Source: Anoxybacillus sp. J5B_2022
GTDB lineage: Bacteria; Bacillota; Bacilli; Bacillales; Anoxybacillaceae
Assembly: GCF_026847645.1 (NCBI RefSeq)
Contig: NZ_JAPSMC010000020.1
Coordinates: 1-51,917 of the forward strand
Reading direction: 5' to 3'
DNA length: 51,917 bases
Shown here: piece after piece, positions 51,381 through 51,917 of the stretch
Layout: each line of letters opens with the position of its first letter
How positions within the stretch are numbered: the first letter of the stretch is position 1
Translations under genes and position numbers: made by a program
The notes under the pieces: model-generated
What the model was told of the DNA's origin: nothing
The model's database searches: none
The model's input: the letters and a program-made list of their open reading frames with translations, nothing else

Positions 51381-51917
51381 ATTCGACCCATGTAGTAGTC
51401 GCTTCCACTGGTAGGCGTGTCGAACGGTGAGCAGGAGCGCTGCTTTTTCCGATCGTAATGAGCATGACCGGGATGTAGCGGCTCGGTACTTGGAATTCCG
51501 CAGAGAATTTTTCCGCATCAAAGCCGCCAATTGGGCACGTCCCCCATCCTTTGGCCGTAGCGGCAAGCATCAACTGCATCGCAGCGAGCGAAGCGTTGCT
51601 AAATGCCGCGTCGCGTGCGTACTGTTTGTTTTCATAAGCCATTGTGATTTGCTGTGCTAACGTTTCTTTAATTTCTTTTGTCATGGCGCCTGCTTGAACA
51701 AGCGGGTCGTACACCGTATCGGTATTCTGATTGGCTTCCAAATCGCCTAAAACGGCAATGACGGCGGAAGCGTCAACAATTTGTTGTTGATTGTACGCGA
51801 TTGGAAGTAAGCGGCGTTGCGCTTCTTTTCCGTGGATCACGAAAAAGTGCCAATGTTGCAAATTCCAAGCGGAAGGTGCTTTTCCGGCGAGTTCCACAAT
51901 TTCGGTTAGCTCTTCTT
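51379..51917 (-). CDS. Nitroreductase-family oxidoreductase, 5' end outside window
   Basis: FMN-dependent nitroreductase-fold protein; 179 residues are visible. The frame is open to the right edge (EELTEIVELAGKAPSAWNLQHW), so the GTG at 51897 is internal and perhaps 20-30 residues are missing. Family marks are the FMN-binding APSAWNLQHWHFFVI and the C-terminal LAATAKGWGTCPIGGFDAEK, where GTxPIGG binds FMN. Closest in layout to B. subtilis YdgI/YodC-type NAD(P)H nitroreductases. The physiological substrate is unknown. Confidence 0.85.
   Translation of the reverse strand, partial: EELTEIVELAGKAPSAWNLQHWHFFVIHGKEAQRRLLPIAYNQQQIVDASAVIAVLGDLEANQNTDTVYDPLVQAGAMTKEIKETLAQQITMAYENKQYARDAAFSNASLAAMQLMLAATAKGWGTCPIGGFDAEKFSAEFQVPSRYIPVMLITIGKSSAPAHRSTRLPVEATTTWVE

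Overview
The window is chromosomal DNA of a spore-forming, low-to-medium-GC Bacillaceae. Codon use, gene content and gene order fit a thermophilic relative of Anoxybacillus or Geobacillus best, but this is judged by eye and not by a search. Spore genes (alpha/beta SASP, a ger operon, sporulation-type PAS kinases), CtsR-controlled clpE, SAM, lysine and preQ1 riboswitches and AGGAGG-type ribosome binding sites all fit. From about 17.6 kb onward the order kinE-ogt-mtnA-mtnK-mtnU-mtnE-mtnWXBD-mhqR-clpE-ykvI-queCDEF-ykvS matches, from memory, one Bacillus subtilis region, with accessory genes inserted.

Layout. 0-7.4 kb: end of menC; two near-identical amino-acid permeases flanking a DUF485/ActP-type symporter operon; ferritin; an SASP gene. 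7.4-8.0 kb: a chemotaxis receptor collapsed by an internal deletion. 8.2-14.7 kb: a LacI-type regulator, a GDE-like glycosidase and a sugar ABC importer without its own ATPase, with four copies of a 16-bp palindromic operator. 14.7-17.5 kb: small genes, including three overlapping tiny ORFs, and a B12-binding radical SAM protein. 17.6-29.1 kb: a four-PAS kinase behind a sigma-H-like promoter, ogt, a CheX-like gene, and the complete methionine salvage pathway under two SAM-I riboswitches. 29.2-34.4 kb: a MarR regulator, a compact multi-stem DNA element, a lysine-riboswitch-controlled permease, and an ABC-2 exporter with its TetR regulator. 34.4-40 kb: clpE with CtsR boxes, a lipoprotein, a YkvI-type protein and an MCP of unusual topology. 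40.1-43.9 kb: a gerA-gerC-gerB germinant receptor. 43.9-46.9 kb: a preQ1 riboswitch and queC-queD-queE-queF. 46.9-51.9 kb: an oxidoreductase, ykvS, an orphan sigma-like factor, small and spore-type genes, a membrane sensor kinase and the end of a nitroreductase gene.

The most striking feature is in queF. The reading frame is cut directly after the codon of the catalytic cysteine by 397 nt (46097-46493) that fold by hand into a complete group I intron: P1 with the U.G splice pair, P2, P3, P4, P5, P6/6a, P7, P7.1/7.2, P8, P9 and a terminal G. Removing it restores a normal 165-residue QueF. Making preQ1 here would therefore depend on RNA self-splicing inside an operon that also starts with a preQ1 riboswitch. 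I know of no described group I intron in queF.

Other points worth attention are a gene-conversion tract between the two permeases (595 bp exactly identical inside otherwise diverged copies), a three-stem junction element at 29.8 kb, a long inverted repeat ahead of the orphan sigma factor, and repeated use of terminators whose stems contain stop codons of converging genes. I see no tRNA, rRNA, CRISPR array, prophage or intact transposase gene.
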